From an uncultured Bacilli bacterium (GTDB taxonomy: Bacteria; Bacillota_I; Bacilli_A; RF39; UBA660), in NCBI GenBank assembly GCA_944371905.1, contig CALVYA010000008.1, positions 1-64,000 of the forward strand: 64,000 bases of DNA, in the 5' to 3' direction. Shown one piece after another: positions 52,487-62,835 of this stretch. Numbering within the stretch: the stretch's first letter is position 1; each line of letters opens with the position of its first letter. The position numbers and the translations under genes were made by a program. Under the pieces are notes generated by a model. That model was not told the DNA's origin. It worked only from the letters and a program-made list of their open reading frames with translations, and ran no database searches.

Positions 52487-53188
52487 CTATATTTTTATTT
52501 TTACCTTTGATTTTCTTCTATTTAAAATAAGTTTTACAATCAATATTATTATCAATAATAATAGAATAACCGTCATAGGTATAGCAATTGCTAAATTATC
52601 TACATAAAAGTTAATCAAATTAGTTATAAAACTACCTGTAGAATTATCTTCCTTATTATCATTTGTTTTCAATGTTTGTTTATATTTTTCTACTTGCTCT
52701 AAAAAAAATTCTTCTGATTCAATATATCCTCCATAATATGGCTGACACAAGTCAAAATTCTCAATTCCTTTACATTCTGCCCTTTGAGAATAATCATTGT
52801 AATAAGGCAATTCTACTTTCTTTGTCATTAATTTTGTACCTTCGCATTTAGTATTATTAGAAGTATATATTTCAAAAGAATAAGTTCTTCCTTCAGCTAA
52901 TTGAGGTATCAAAAGATTACCATTGTCTGTATCACTATAATCAAAATAAAGCCCGTTAGATATTCTAATATAAAAATCATTTGAAAGGTTTGTAGCATAC
53001 ACATCAAAATAATATTTATGATCTTCGTTATAAGTATCGTCATGTAATTCATAACTAAAATTAATATTATATGCTAATTGTTTTAAAGTATTTAATTCTT
53101 TTGTAGTACAAGTATCTGCATCCACATTTTCAACTATAAAAAAGCAAAAGAAAATAAATAACAATGGCAACAAAAGTTTTTTATTCAT
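52487..53188 (-). CDS. Exported protein with C-terminal membrane anchor
   Basis: 233 aa: signal peptide (LLLPLLFIFFCFFIVENVDA), beta-rich exported domain with several cysteines (DTCTTKE, NTKCEGTK, RAECKGIENFDLCQPYY), and a C-terminal helix (LAIAIPMTVILLLLIIILIVKLIL) with a basic tail. First gene of the Tad operon, 2 bp before the 919-aa gene, with which it probably interacts at the surface. Confidence 0.6.
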   Translation of the reverse strand: MNKKLLLPLLFIFFCFFIVENVDADTCTTKELNTLKQLAYNINFSYELHDDTYNEDHKYYFDVYATNLSNDFYIRISNGLYFDYSDTDNGNLLIPQLAEGRTYSFEIYTSNNTKCEGTKLMTKKVELPYYNDYSQRAECKGIENFDLCQPYYGGYIESEEFFLEQVEKYKQTLKTNDNKEDNSTGSFITNLINFYVDNLAIAIPMTVILLLLIIILIVKLILNRRKSKVKIKI

Positions 53189-53307
53189 ATAAAAAGCCCC
53201 TTTACTATACTAATACTAAATATAGTATACTATAACAATATAAAAAAAACAATCATTTTATTGAGTTAAAATTATATTTATGTTACTATATTATTCGAGG
53301 TGTATTT

Positions 53308-53733
53308 ATGAAAAAGTTAGCAATAATTATGATTTTATTCGCTTCCATTTTACTAATCACAGGATGTAATAATGAAAAAAAATCTACCTATTTAGAAGAA
53401 GTAACTTTTGATGAGTTATATGAAATGATAAATAATGAAGAATCCTTCATTTTAGAATTCGTTCAAGACGGTTGCACTCATTGTGCTGTATTTACTCCAA
53501 GATTTGAAAATGTATTAGAAGAATATCAAATAGAAGCAAAACAATTAAATTTTTCTAATATCAATGAAGAACAATATTCTCAAATAGTAAGAGACTTTGG
53601 ATCCTTTGGTACTCCTACTGTGGTATTTATAGAAAATGGAAAAGAAAAAACAACTATCAATCGTCTTACTGGTGAACCTAGTGAAAAAGAAATTATTAGA
53701 AAATTAACACAAAACGGCTACATAGAAGAATAA
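53308..53733 (+). CDS. Thioredoxin-like lipoprotein (CTHC)
   Basis: 141 aa. Lipoprotein signal with lipobox ITGC (Cys20), then a thioredoxin fold with active site DGCTHCAVF and cis-Pro loop GTPTVVF. An extracellular lipid-anchored thiol-disulfide enzyme. It is divergent from the Tad/T4SS cluster, whose exported proteins are cysteine-rich, so it may help form or repair their disulfides (inference). Confidence 0.85.
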   Translation: MKKLAIIMILFASILLITGCNNEKKSTYLEEVTFDELYEMINNEESFILEFVQDGCTHCAVFTPRFENVLEEYQIEAKQLNFSNINEEQYSQIVRDFGSFGTPTVVFIENGKEKTTINRLTGEPSEKEIIRKLTQNGYIEE

Positions 53734-53756
53734 TAGCTTATTTACAATGGATCCAT

Positions 53757-53790
53757 AAAAAAACTATCTACTTATCAGATAGTTTTTTTT
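53757..53790. terminator. Bidirectional terminator
   Basis: AAAAACTATCTacttatcAGATAGTTTTTTTT between converging genes. Confidence 0.85.
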
Positions 53791-54697
53791 GAAATAAAGT
53801 ATTTACATTTTTTCTAGGTAATAATATTTTTACATTTTTCTTAACCGTAATTTCATAGTCAGTTTCCTCTTCTTCTAAATGTTCTCCGTCTACACACCAA
53901 GAAGATACTGGCTTTTTAAATGAAATTTTTAAATTATCAGTTTTATGAAAATAAAATCCAGGAACTTTAGTAATATCACTCGTTCTTAAATAATACAAGG
54001 TCTTTAAAACATCTTGTTTTCTAGATAAGTTACAAAATAACACCTCAAATTTCCCATCATCTAATTTAACATCATTATAAAAATTATTAATTCCTGCAAT
54101 TCTATTGGCATTAGAAATAATTAAAAAAGAATAAAGTCCATGATATGTTTCATTATCAATAGTATAACTTAGTTCATACAGTTTAGTTATATTAAAAAAT
54201 TCTTTAGCTCCTTCTACTAAATAGGCAAGATACCCTATTTTTTTCTTTAATTCACGACTAGTCTCATAAGGAACATTCATAAATTTACCAAAACCAGCGA
54301 CATAAACAAATGGCTTTCCATTTACACAACAAATATCCATATCTTTCACTTCTCCTTCTAAAAGAAGTTTTAAGTTGTTAATAACATCTTTTCCATAGCC
54401 AAACATTGCTCCAATATCGTTAGTCGTACCAAGTGGAATATGAGCAAGTAATAGTCTTTCCTCTCTTAAAAAATTACCATTCATTGCTTCGTTAAAAGTT
54501 CCGTCTCCCCCCAAAGTAATCACTAAATCAACTGGTCTTAATTCTGAAATTATTTTCGTAATATGACCTTTATATTTAGAAAAAATTACTTCAGGTTCAT
54601 AACCATAATCCATAAGAATATCTAAATAAGCAGCTAAAAACTCTTGTTTAACATTTTTACCACTATTGGGATTATATATAACTACACACTTTTTCAT
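53768..54697 (-). CDS. Diacylglycerol kinase-family lipid kinase
   Basis: 309 aa of the DagK/YegS/sphingosine kinase family: VVIYNPNSGKN at the N-terminus, LVITLGGDGTFNEAMNG (nucleotide site) and IPLGTTNDIGAMFG, then the C-terminal beta-sandwich with SSWCVDGEHL. It phosphorylates diacylglycerol or a related lipid at the membrane, recycling lipid from wall-polymer synthesis. Cotranscribed with the pentapeptide-repeat gene upstream. Confidence 0.9.
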   Translation of the reverse strand: MKKCVVIYNPNSGKNVKQEFLAAYLDILMDYGYEPEVIFSKYKGHITKIISELRPVDLVITLGGDGTFNEAMNGNFLREERLLLAHIPLGTTNDIGAMFGYGKDVINNLKLLLEGEVKDMDICCVNGKPFVYVAGFGKFMNVPYETSRELKKKIGYLAYLVEGAKEFFNITKLYELSYTIDNETYHGLYSFLIISNANRIAGINNFYNDVKLDDGKFEVLFCNLSRKQDVLKTLYYLRTSDITKVPGFYFHKTDNLKISFKKPVSSWCVDGEHLEEEETDYEITVKKNVKILLPRKNVNTLFQKKLSDK

Positions 54698-54704
54698 TTT
54701 CTAT

Positions 54705-55334
54705 CTACTCCTCTTTTATAACAATTCCTAATATTCTAGATAAAAGTAATGCCTGATACGAATTAACTACTACTCCTTTAATACTATAAGTATCAATAGC
54801 AATTCCTTCTATTTTAGAAGTTGATAAATCAATCTTATTTAAAGATGTTTTAAAAATTTCACTAGAATTTAAATCGCACTGGGAAAAATGGACATTATCC
54901 ATATTGTTTTCTAAAAAGCGACTTTTTTCTAATAGACAATCTTTAAATAAAATATTTTTTAACTTATTATTAGGAAAATTACTATAATTTAAATTGCAAT
55001 TATCAAAAATAATATTTTGTAACAATTCTTCACTAATGATAATTCCTACTAATCTACAATTAATAAATTTACATCTTAAAAACAACTTTTTAGTAAATTC
55101 TAAATTGGATAAATCACAATTTTCAAAAATGCAATCAACAAAGTCAATATTATCTAATAAAGCATTAGTAAAGTCAACATTTTTAAAAATACACTCATTA
55201 AATTCTATTCCGCTCATTGTAAGATTACTTAACTTCTGTTCATTGAAAATACAATTATAAAAATTTTCTTCTATAGGTTCAAAACTATCTTTTATTTCTA
55301 GATCAGAAGAAATTTTTGGCTCTATTATTTTCAT
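54705..55334 (-). CDS. Pentapeptide-repeat protein
   Basis: 209 aa made largely of A(D/N)LXX-type repeats (FNECIFKNVDFTNALLDNIDFVDCIFENCDLSNLEF and so on), forming a right-handed quadrilateral beta-helix. Two blocks are separated by a short irregular part. The C-terminus (VVVNSYQALLLSRILGI) resembles the end of Qnr/McbG-like proteins, which mimic DNA and bind gyrase, but that function is only a possibility. Confidence 0.8.
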   Translation of the reverse strand: MKIIEPKISSDLEIKDSFEPIEENFYNCIFNEQKLSNLTMSGIEFNECIFKNVDFTNALLDNIDFVDCIFENCDLSNLEFTKKLFLRCKFINCRLVGIIISEELLQNIIFDNCNLNYSNFPNNKLKNILFKDCLLEKSRFLENNMDNVHFSQCDLNSSEIFKTSLNKIDLSTSKIEGIAIDTYSIKGVVVNSYQALLLSRILGIVIKEE

Positions 55335-55397
55335 ACAATCACCTAAACAACTTTATTATATAAACTTTAGAAAAATAAATCAATATTTTATAAGTTA

Positions 55398-57053
<1,656 letters not shown>

Positions 57054-57055
<2 letters not shown>

Positions 57056-57083
57056 AACCGTTGTTTAACGGCTTTATTTTTTT
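57054..57083 (+). terminator. pyrG terminator
   Basis: AAACCGTTgtttAACGGCTTT followed by T-run. It overlaps the stop of the convergent gene. Confidence 0.75.
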
Positions 57084-57502
57084 ATCATAACTTTAGGACT
57101 ATCAAACTGAACATAGTTATTTAATTCTTTTGAAGGAATACCACTTCCTTGAAAAGAAGCAGTATATTTACGTAATCTGTTTCTTATTTCTTCTTTTAAG
57201 TTAGGGTCATCAATACTTTTATTTACATAATTCGCTACATGAAAGATGACTCCAAACGATTCGGAAAATTTTCCTTTCTTATCATCAAAAAAACTTCTAT
57301 TATCATCAATAATATTAACTAATGGCTGATAATAACGACATTCTGATAAAGGGCTATTACTAATAATTAATTCCGTAACAGCTTCTAATACTGTTATGTT
57401 ATTATCCGTTTTGTAAAGTAAAATATTATTTAACACATGTCCGTTGTTATCAATAAATTCAATTTTCTCACGAATCACTTCATTAGTTGTTTTGTTTGCC
57501 AA
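57074..57502 (-). CDS. Hypothetical protein (TTG start)
   Basis: 142 aa. The start is TTG 57502, well spaced from GGGAGATG. Mostly helical soluble protein with no membrane segment or signal (TNEVIREKIEFIDNNGHVLNNILLYKTDNNITVLEAV; RKYTASFQGSGIPSKELNNYVQF). An extended -10 (TGTTATAAT) lies upstream. No family recognised. Confidence 0.6.
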   Translation of the reverse strand: MANKTTNEVIREKIEFIDNNGHVLNNILLYKTDNNITVLEAVTELIISNSPLSECRYYQPLVNIIDDNRSFFDDKKGKFSESFGVIFHVANYVNKSIDDPNLKEEIRNRLRKYTASFQGSGIPSKELNNYVQFDSPKVMIKK

Positions 57503-57593
57503 ATTATCATCTCCCTATTATTTTGTTGGCGAGTGCTATTATAACATTATTTCAAATAAAAAGCAAGGATTAATAATCGCTTATCCTTGTTAC

Positions 57594-59216
57594 TTATGGT
57601 TCAATATATTCTATTCCTAAAGCTTCTACATATGTTCTTATTTTATCTTCACTTAATTTTTTCCAATTATTTTTAGTATAATACCAATCAAAATCTTTAG
57701 AATTACTCAAATAGGATCCTTCAAATAATACATTATTCACATGAAATAATTGATATGGTACTCTTAAAACAGCATAATAATCTGTAAAGTAATATTTATT
57801 ATTATCTTCTTTTGTAAAAATAGAATTCGTATTATAATTTCTTGTATAAATTCTTGTATGTTCTTCTAAAGTAGGATAGCTTTTTTTCCATCGATCTTTT
57901 ATCTTATAAATATTAGATAAATATTCTTGAGATGACGTAGCAGGAACAATTATCTCCCAACCACTTAAATTCGGATCTTCACTACTATTATGATGATTAC
58001 TATAAGTTATTTTAGATACTACCCCATAAAATCCTAGCGCATAAGCTTTTTTTCTAACCGGAGGCCAAGAACTATCGCCCATAGTCATTCCATAACTCAA
58101 ATCATTTCTTAACAACAAAACTTTCAATCCGTGCTCTTCATATCGCTTTTTTTCATATAAAGATTGGATTAAATTTAATTGCTTTTCATCTATAATGTTA
58201 TTAGATGCTCCAGGATCGCTTCCACCATGTCCTGGATCTATCAAAATATCATATTGATAAGAAAAATCATCGACAATTATTTTTACATTATTATGGTCAT
58301 AATCAAAAGTTACTAATTTATTACCCAACTTAGCTCTTACAATTCTGTATTGCATATCCAATTTATCTATTACTTTCTCTGAAATTTCTGATTCTATCCA
58401 CATATAATAAATACCATTATCCAAACTAGATAATTTAATATTACCATAGTAATAATAATCGTCCTTTTTATTCATATCATAACTAACACAATCTTTTTGA
58501 TTATCTTTACACACTTTTATTTTAAAATTTCCATTATTATCTTTAACATAACCCTCTATATAGATACCATCATTAATAAAAACCATATTAGTAATTTGAT
58601 TAGAATCCATCAAATTTATATAATTATCTTTATTAGTATCCCCTTTTGGTTTTACAACAACTTTTCTAGTTACAGAATTTTTATTACCACTTTCATCGAC
58701 AACCGAATAAACTACTTCGTAAACTCCAACTTCACTGGTATTAACATAATTAGTAATTTGAATCTTATCTTTGACTTTAGGGTCATAATTATCAACTACA
58801 TAGCATCCAGGATCTTGATAAACACTACCCTCTTCTATTGTTATTTCTTCCTTTCCTTTTAAAGTTAAAGTAGGTTTTTCAGTATCTACAACTTTTACTG
58901 TTCTTACTAATTGAAATTCTTTATCTTCATAATTAATTTTATAAATAATTTCATAAGTACCCACTTTGTTCATATCTACCTTAGAATCATCAATAACTAC
59001 ATTACTAGATAAATCTTTCTTATCAACCGTAGCCTGAATCCCTGGCTCATTATATTGAGCATACACTTCAACTGTTAAAACTTCTTCCCCTATTAATTTA
59101 AAGACTAATTTATCACGAGTTAAAAAGAAATATAATAAAATACTAGCTACTAATAACATCACTACTAAACTAACAATAAATATTAATATATTTTTTTTAT
59201 TTACTATCGTTTTCAT
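57594..59216 (-). CDS. N-acetylmuramoyl-L-alanine amidase with Ig-like domains
   Basis: 540 aa. N-terminal anchor (ILIFIVSLVVMLLVASILLYFFL), two DUF5011-type Ig-like repeats (residues 35-110, EPGIQATVDKKDLSSN; 113-190, YQDPGCYVVDNYDPKVKD), a linker domain, then Amidase_3: IDPGHGGSDPGA, Glu in IDEKQLNLIQ, SNHHNSS. Zinc ligands His-Glu-His are present. A membrane-tethered wall amidase cleaving the stem peptide from MurNAc. Confidence 0.88.
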   Translation of the reverse strand: MKTIVNKKNILIFIVSLVVMLLVASILLYFFLTRDKLVFKLIGEEVLTVEVYAQYNEPGIQATVDKKDLSSNVVIDDSKVDMNKVGTYEIIYKINYEDKEFQLVRTVKVVDTEKPTLTLKGKEEITIEEGSVYQDPGCYVVDNYDPKVKDKIQITNYVNTSEVGVYEVVYSVVDESGNKNSVTRKVVVKPKGDTNKDNYINLMDSNQITNMVFINDGIYIEGYVKDNNGNFKIKVCKDNQKDCVSYDMNKKDDYYYYGNIKLSSLDNGIYYMWIESEISEKVIDKLDMQYRIVRAKLGNKLVTFDYDHNNVKIIVDDFSYQYDILIDPGHGGSDPGASNNIIDEKQLNLIQSLYEKKRYEEHGLKVLLLRNDLSYGMTMGDSSWPPVRKKAYALGFYGVVSKITYSNHHNSSEDPNLSGWEIIVPATSSQEYLSNIYKIKDRWKKSYPTLEEHTRIYTRNYNTNSIFTKEDNNKYYFTDYYAVLRVPYQLFHVNNVLFEGSYLSNSKDFDWYYTKNNWKKLSEDKIRTYVEALGIEYIEP

Positions 59217-59277
59217 ATTACTTCTCCTACTGCACTTAAATTATACCACATTTTCCTATTTCAAAAAAGAAAATGAA

Positions 59278-61068
59278 CTAACTATTCTTTAGTTCATTAT
59301 ATAAAATACTAATAATGGCTGGTAAAGCAAACACACAAGGTAGAATATATCTAAAATAGGTATTCGCTGGTCCTACTACACATACTAAAATAAGAGATAA
59401 AGATGGTAATAACAGAACAATATATTTTTTCATCTTATTCACTATCAAAATACCTATTAATAAAATATGAATCCATACCACCATTCCAATGTTAGCAATA
59501 GTACCAATAACAGGAATATAAGGAAAAACTTCACCATAGCCTGTTAAAATTAATCTTAATCCACTTAATCCATTATAATGATAATCAAATCCTGCTTCTG
59601 GTAATTTTTCATTTAAATCTGTATAAATATACCAAGCACTAGTATTAGGATAAAAATAGCCATAAATATTATTAATTGTTGCATCGATATACACCACTGG
59701 CCTTTTGAAAAAATATTTTAGCCATACTGTAAAATAATCTTTTAATTCTTCATCGGTTGTATATTTATTAAATTTATTTTTTACAGGATCAGACAAATCA
59801 GGATCATACCTTTCAGCTAAATCTTCATATCCTAAAACTTTATCAATGATTTCCTTGTCTTCTAAACTAATTTCATCTCCATAATACTTAGCATATCTTG
59901 CAGTTTGTTGAAAAGGAACAGATAATACTTCTCTAATACTAGTATTAGCAATTTCAAAGCTAGGAAGTAATACTTTATTATACCCAACATACATAGAAAT
60001 ATTAAAAATTAAAATGATTACTATAGGAATTCTAATTTCTTTCTTAAAAATAAGAAGAAATGGTAGACTAAGAATTATTGTATATATACCATTATTTCTA
60101 AATAATATTATTAATAAAATTAATAATGCAAATAAAATATAGTCTCTAATTGTCTGTTTATACTTAATAATATCATACAATTTAATAATATAAAGGAAAA
60201 CCAAAGATGAGAAAATTACATCTTTAACAGCTGTCATAGCATAAAAAGGAAATAAAGGAACTAGTGAATATATTCCTAATACAATAAAAATAAATATTTT
60301 ATTTACTTTAATTTTATTTAAATAATAAATAGAATAAGCAAAAACACTAATTACAATAGTAACTTGAATCATAGAGTATAAAAACATTCCAAAATTAACG
60401 TTTCCCAATAAATATCCTACTTTAAATAATCCTCCTATTAAAAAGGTATGAATGATAGGATTAAAATTAGTAATATAAACATTAGGATTTAATAATACCA
60501 CACTATCCATATATCTAGTATGAATACCCATAACTTCTTTAATCTGATTAGCAGCATCATAGTTAATAATCACAGGATAAAAAGCTATTATATATGGCAA
60601 ATAAAAAATTAGTATAACTATAAAACTAAATAAAAAAGGATGTTTATCAAATAAACTAAATATTTTAGGAAGTTTGATATTATTTATTTTTTTATGTTTT
60701 ATTGTATCATCTAATAAATGAATAGATGTATTAAATAAAACATAGTATCCTATTCCTTTTAAAATAGAAAATAAAATTAAAGAAATATCTCCTAACACTA
60801 AAGAAGCATTGTGAACAACATCATAACTATAGCCAAAAACCATTAATAAACTAAAAATAATAGCAATCACATTATAAGTCATTCGCCTTTTAAATGTAGC
60901 AAAATATTTTTTATAAAAAATAAATAAAAGAATAGCTAAAACAACATAAGTAATCATCATAGTATTACTTCGATAAAATTTTAATCCTTTAGCAGTGACT
61001 TGAAATAACAAACTAAATGTTGTTATAATTCCTAATATTAAACAAATTATATTTCTATACTTTTTCAT
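59278..61068 (-). CDS. Polytopic membrane protein, DUF6020/GT-C-like
   Basis: 596 aa with about 13 membrane helices. The large loop after helix 5 (IINYDAANQIKEVMGIHTRYMDSVVLLNPNVYITNFNPIIHTFLIG) carries acidic residues near the membrane, and AMTAVKDVIFSSLVFLYIIKL follows, as in DUF6020 and GT-C glycosyltransferase-like proteins that use lipid-linked sugars. It overlaps gtrA by 4 bp. Probably the polymer- or sugar-transferring member of the cassette. Confidence 0.65.
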   Translation of the reverse strand: MKKYRNIICLILGIITTFSLLFQVTAKGLKFYRSNTMMITYVVLAILLFIFYKKYFATFKRRMTYNVIAIIFSLLMVFGYSYDVVHNASLVLGDISLILFSILKGIGYYVLFNTSIHLLDDTIKHKKINNIKLPKIFSLFDKHPFLFSFIVILIFYLPYIIAFYPVIINYDAANQIKEVMGIHTRYMDSVVLLNPNVYITNFNPIIHTFLIGGLFKVGYLLGNVNFGMFLYSMIQVTIVISVFAYSIYYLNKIKVNKIFIFIVLGIYSLVPLFPFYAMTAVKDVIFSSLVFLYIIKLYDIIKYKQTIRDYILFALLILLIILFRNNGIYTIILSLPFLLIFKKEIRIPIVIILIFNISMYVGYNKVLLPSFEIANTSIREVLSVPFQQTARYAKYYGDEISLEDKEIIDKVLGYEDLAERYDPDLSDPVKNKFNKYTTDEELKDYFTVWLKYFFKRPVVYIDATINNIYGYFYPNTSAWYIYTDLNEKLPEAGFDYHYNGLSGLRLILTGYGEVFPYIPVIGTIANIGMVVWIHILLIGILIVNKMKKYIVLLLPSLSLILVCVVGPANTYFRYILPCVFALPAIISILYNELKNS

Positions 61069-61508
61069 GTTCTTACTTCCTTCTTTTTATCATCATAAAA
61101 TATAAAATGTTTCTGAATAAAATAATTAACCAAAAATATGACAATGTCTACTGGTATTTTAATTATAGTTTCATTAATATTAGTCATCTTATATAATCCT
61201 AATACCAATGTAGCAGAAACAAACATTTGAATAACTACTAAAATATAATACTTTGCTAAAGTAGTTGTATCTATTTTCTTTGTATTTTTCTTAAATACAC
61301 CATTTCTATTCATCAAATAATTGATAAAAGACGATATAATTCTTGCTAAAACTGTTGCTATAATGATTGATATATCACTTATCGATTGTTTTAATAAAAA
61401 GTTAAACACAGTAAAAAGAGATAAATCTAAAATAAATGAAATACCAGCTGAAATAACATACTTTAAAAATACACTATATTTCTTTATCAAATTAACTACT
61501 TTATTCAT
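61065..61508 (-). CDS. GtrA-family membrane protein
   Basis: 147 aa, four helices, with the GtrA features KYVISAGISFILDLSLFTVFNFLL and RIISSFINYLMNRNGVFK. GtrA-type proteins are thought to move undecaprenyl-phosphate-linked sugars across the membrane. Located between GT2/DUF2304 and the GT-C-like gene, matching that role. Confidence 0.9.
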   Translation of the reverse strand: MNKVVNLIKKYSVFLKYVISAGISFILDLSLFTVFNFLLKQSISDISIIIATVLARIISSFINYLMNRNGVFKKNTKKIDTTTLAKYYILVVIQMFVSATLVLGLYKMTNINETIIKIPVDIVIFLVNYFIQKHFIFYDDKKKEVRT

Positions 61509-61510
61509 TA

Positions 61511-61849
61511 TTATTTATCCTTTTCATATTTTAAAATAGCAACTTCTTGAGCAAGAGTGGTAATTTTAGCTTTTTGTATAGATACTACTTCTGTTAAAAC
61601 AAAAGTAATAAATAATAATATTCCAAAACCTAAAAAGAAAATAAAATTCGACACAGTGGCAATGCCAATAGAATTGCAAATAATCTTTAAGAAATCCGGA
61701 ATTAATACAGCTATTGTCATAGCTATACTAAATATTAACCATAATAGCGCATATTTAATAATTAAATTCCTTTTTAACACATTTCTCCATACATAAATAA
61801 CAAACAATAACGCAAACAAAATTAAAACGACAACTAATTTTAATGGCAT
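61511..61849 (-). CDS. DUF2304 small membrane protein
   Basis: 112 aa from ATG 61849 (GGAAGTG upstream). Three helices (KLVVVLILFALLFVIYVW, YALLWLIFSIAMTIAVLI, FIFFLGFGILLFITFVLT) and a C-terminal helical tail. DUF2304 proteins regularly accompany GT2 dolichol/undecaprenyl-phosphate sugar transferases, as here. Confidence 0.85.
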   Translation of the reverse strand: MPLKLVVVLILFALLFVIYVWRNVLKRNLIIKYALLWLIFSIAMTIAVLIPDFLKIICNSIGIATVSNFIFFLGFGILLFITFVLTEVVSIQKAKITTLAQEVAILKYEKDK

Positions 61850-61850
61850 T

Positions 61851-62564
61851 CTATTCACTTCCCTTCTTAGAAGATGCACCTGCTATAATAATAGCTAAAC
61901 TAACTTTAATCATATAATAAATAGACTTCATTGGATTAATCGAACTTTTACCATTTTCTCTTTTATTCATTTTTACAGGTATTTCTGCTACTTGATATCC
62001 TTTCTTTATGACAGTTACAATCGTATCTGGCTCAGGATAATCAATCGGATAATCATTAGCAAATAATTGAATTATTTTTTTATCTGCAGCTCTAAAACCA
62101 CTCGTAGGATCATATATTTTTTTCCCTGTTACAACTTTAATTAGCCATGATAAAAAAGAAATTCCAATTCGTCTAATTTTAGTTGATTTAAACTCACTTA
62201 ATTCACTCACAAATCTAGACCCTATTACAATATTATTACCACTTTTTATTTCAGTAACTAAATTATTAATATAACTACCATCATGTTGACCGTCCCCATC
62301 AAACTGAATTGCTACATCATAGTTATTGTAATAAGCGTATTTATAGCCAGTTTGAACTGCTCCACCGATTCCCAAATTAAATGGTAAATCAATCAAATTA
62401 AGTTGATTCATCTCACATACTTCTTTTGTTTTATCCGTTGAACCATCATTAATAATAATATAATCTAAAGTATGACCTTTTAATTTTATCTTTTCTAAAC
62501 TATTAACAGTTTTTAATATACTTTTTTCTTCATTGTATGCAGGAATAATTACTAATACTTTCAT
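61851..62564 (-). CDS. GT2 glycosyltransferase, DPM1/polyprenol-phosphate type
   Basis: 237 aa: VLVIIPAYNEEKSI, DYIIINDGSTDKT, GIGGAVQTGYKYAYYNNYDVAIQFDGDGQHDG and DPTSGFRA. The DPM1-like layout without C-terminal helices suggests transfer of a sugar from a nucleotide donor to undecaprenyl phosphate, feeding GtrA and the GT-C-like enzyme. First gene of the cassette. Confidence 0.92.
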   Translation of the reverse strand: MKVLVIIPAYNEEKSILKTVNSLEKIKLKGHTLDYIIINDGSTDKTKEVCEMNQLNLIDLPFNLGIGGAVQTGYKYAYYNNYDVAIQFDGDGQHDGSYINNLVTEIKSGNNIVIGSRFVSELSEFKSTKIRRIGISFLSWLIKVVTGKKIYDPTSGFRAADKKIIQLFANDYPIDYPEPDTIVTVIKKGYQVAEIPVKMNKRENGKSSINPMKSIYYMIKVSLAIIIAGASSKKGSE

Positions 62565-62718
62565 AAAACCTCATTTCTTTCACAAATATTTTACCATATT
62601 ACTATAAAAAAGAACATGTTTTTTTATGATAGATAAACGAATAAAAGAATCTATACATTTTTTTAATATTTTCTTTTCCAACTAATTTTATCTTTTTATC
62701 ATGTTTTATTTTATTTAA

Positions 62719-62754
62719 AAAATGTAACTTTTCAATATTGTAAGTTACATTTTT
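62719..62754. terminator. Terminator downstream of the window-end surface gene
   Basis: AAATGTAACTT...AAGTTACATTT hairpin with T-runs on both sides. The rest of 62565-62835 holds nothing else that I recognise. Confidence 0.7.
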
Positions 62755-62835
62755 ATCGTTATTTTTACCTATTCGTACATAATTGGTCGTACTTTTCTCT
62801 TATTTTTCAATTCCTTTTTTAAAACTGTCCGTTAT

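Noticed and set aside
31620-53188. Cluster as a conjugative transposon
   Set aside because: No relaxase, integrase or att-like repeat within or directly beside it; the only Rep_trans gene is about 30 kb away in a separate tRNA-linked element.
54705-55334. Pentapeptide protein as a quinolone-resistance Qnr
   Set aside because: Only the repeat fold and a loosely similar C-terminus are seen; the gyrase-binding loops cannot be identified by eye.
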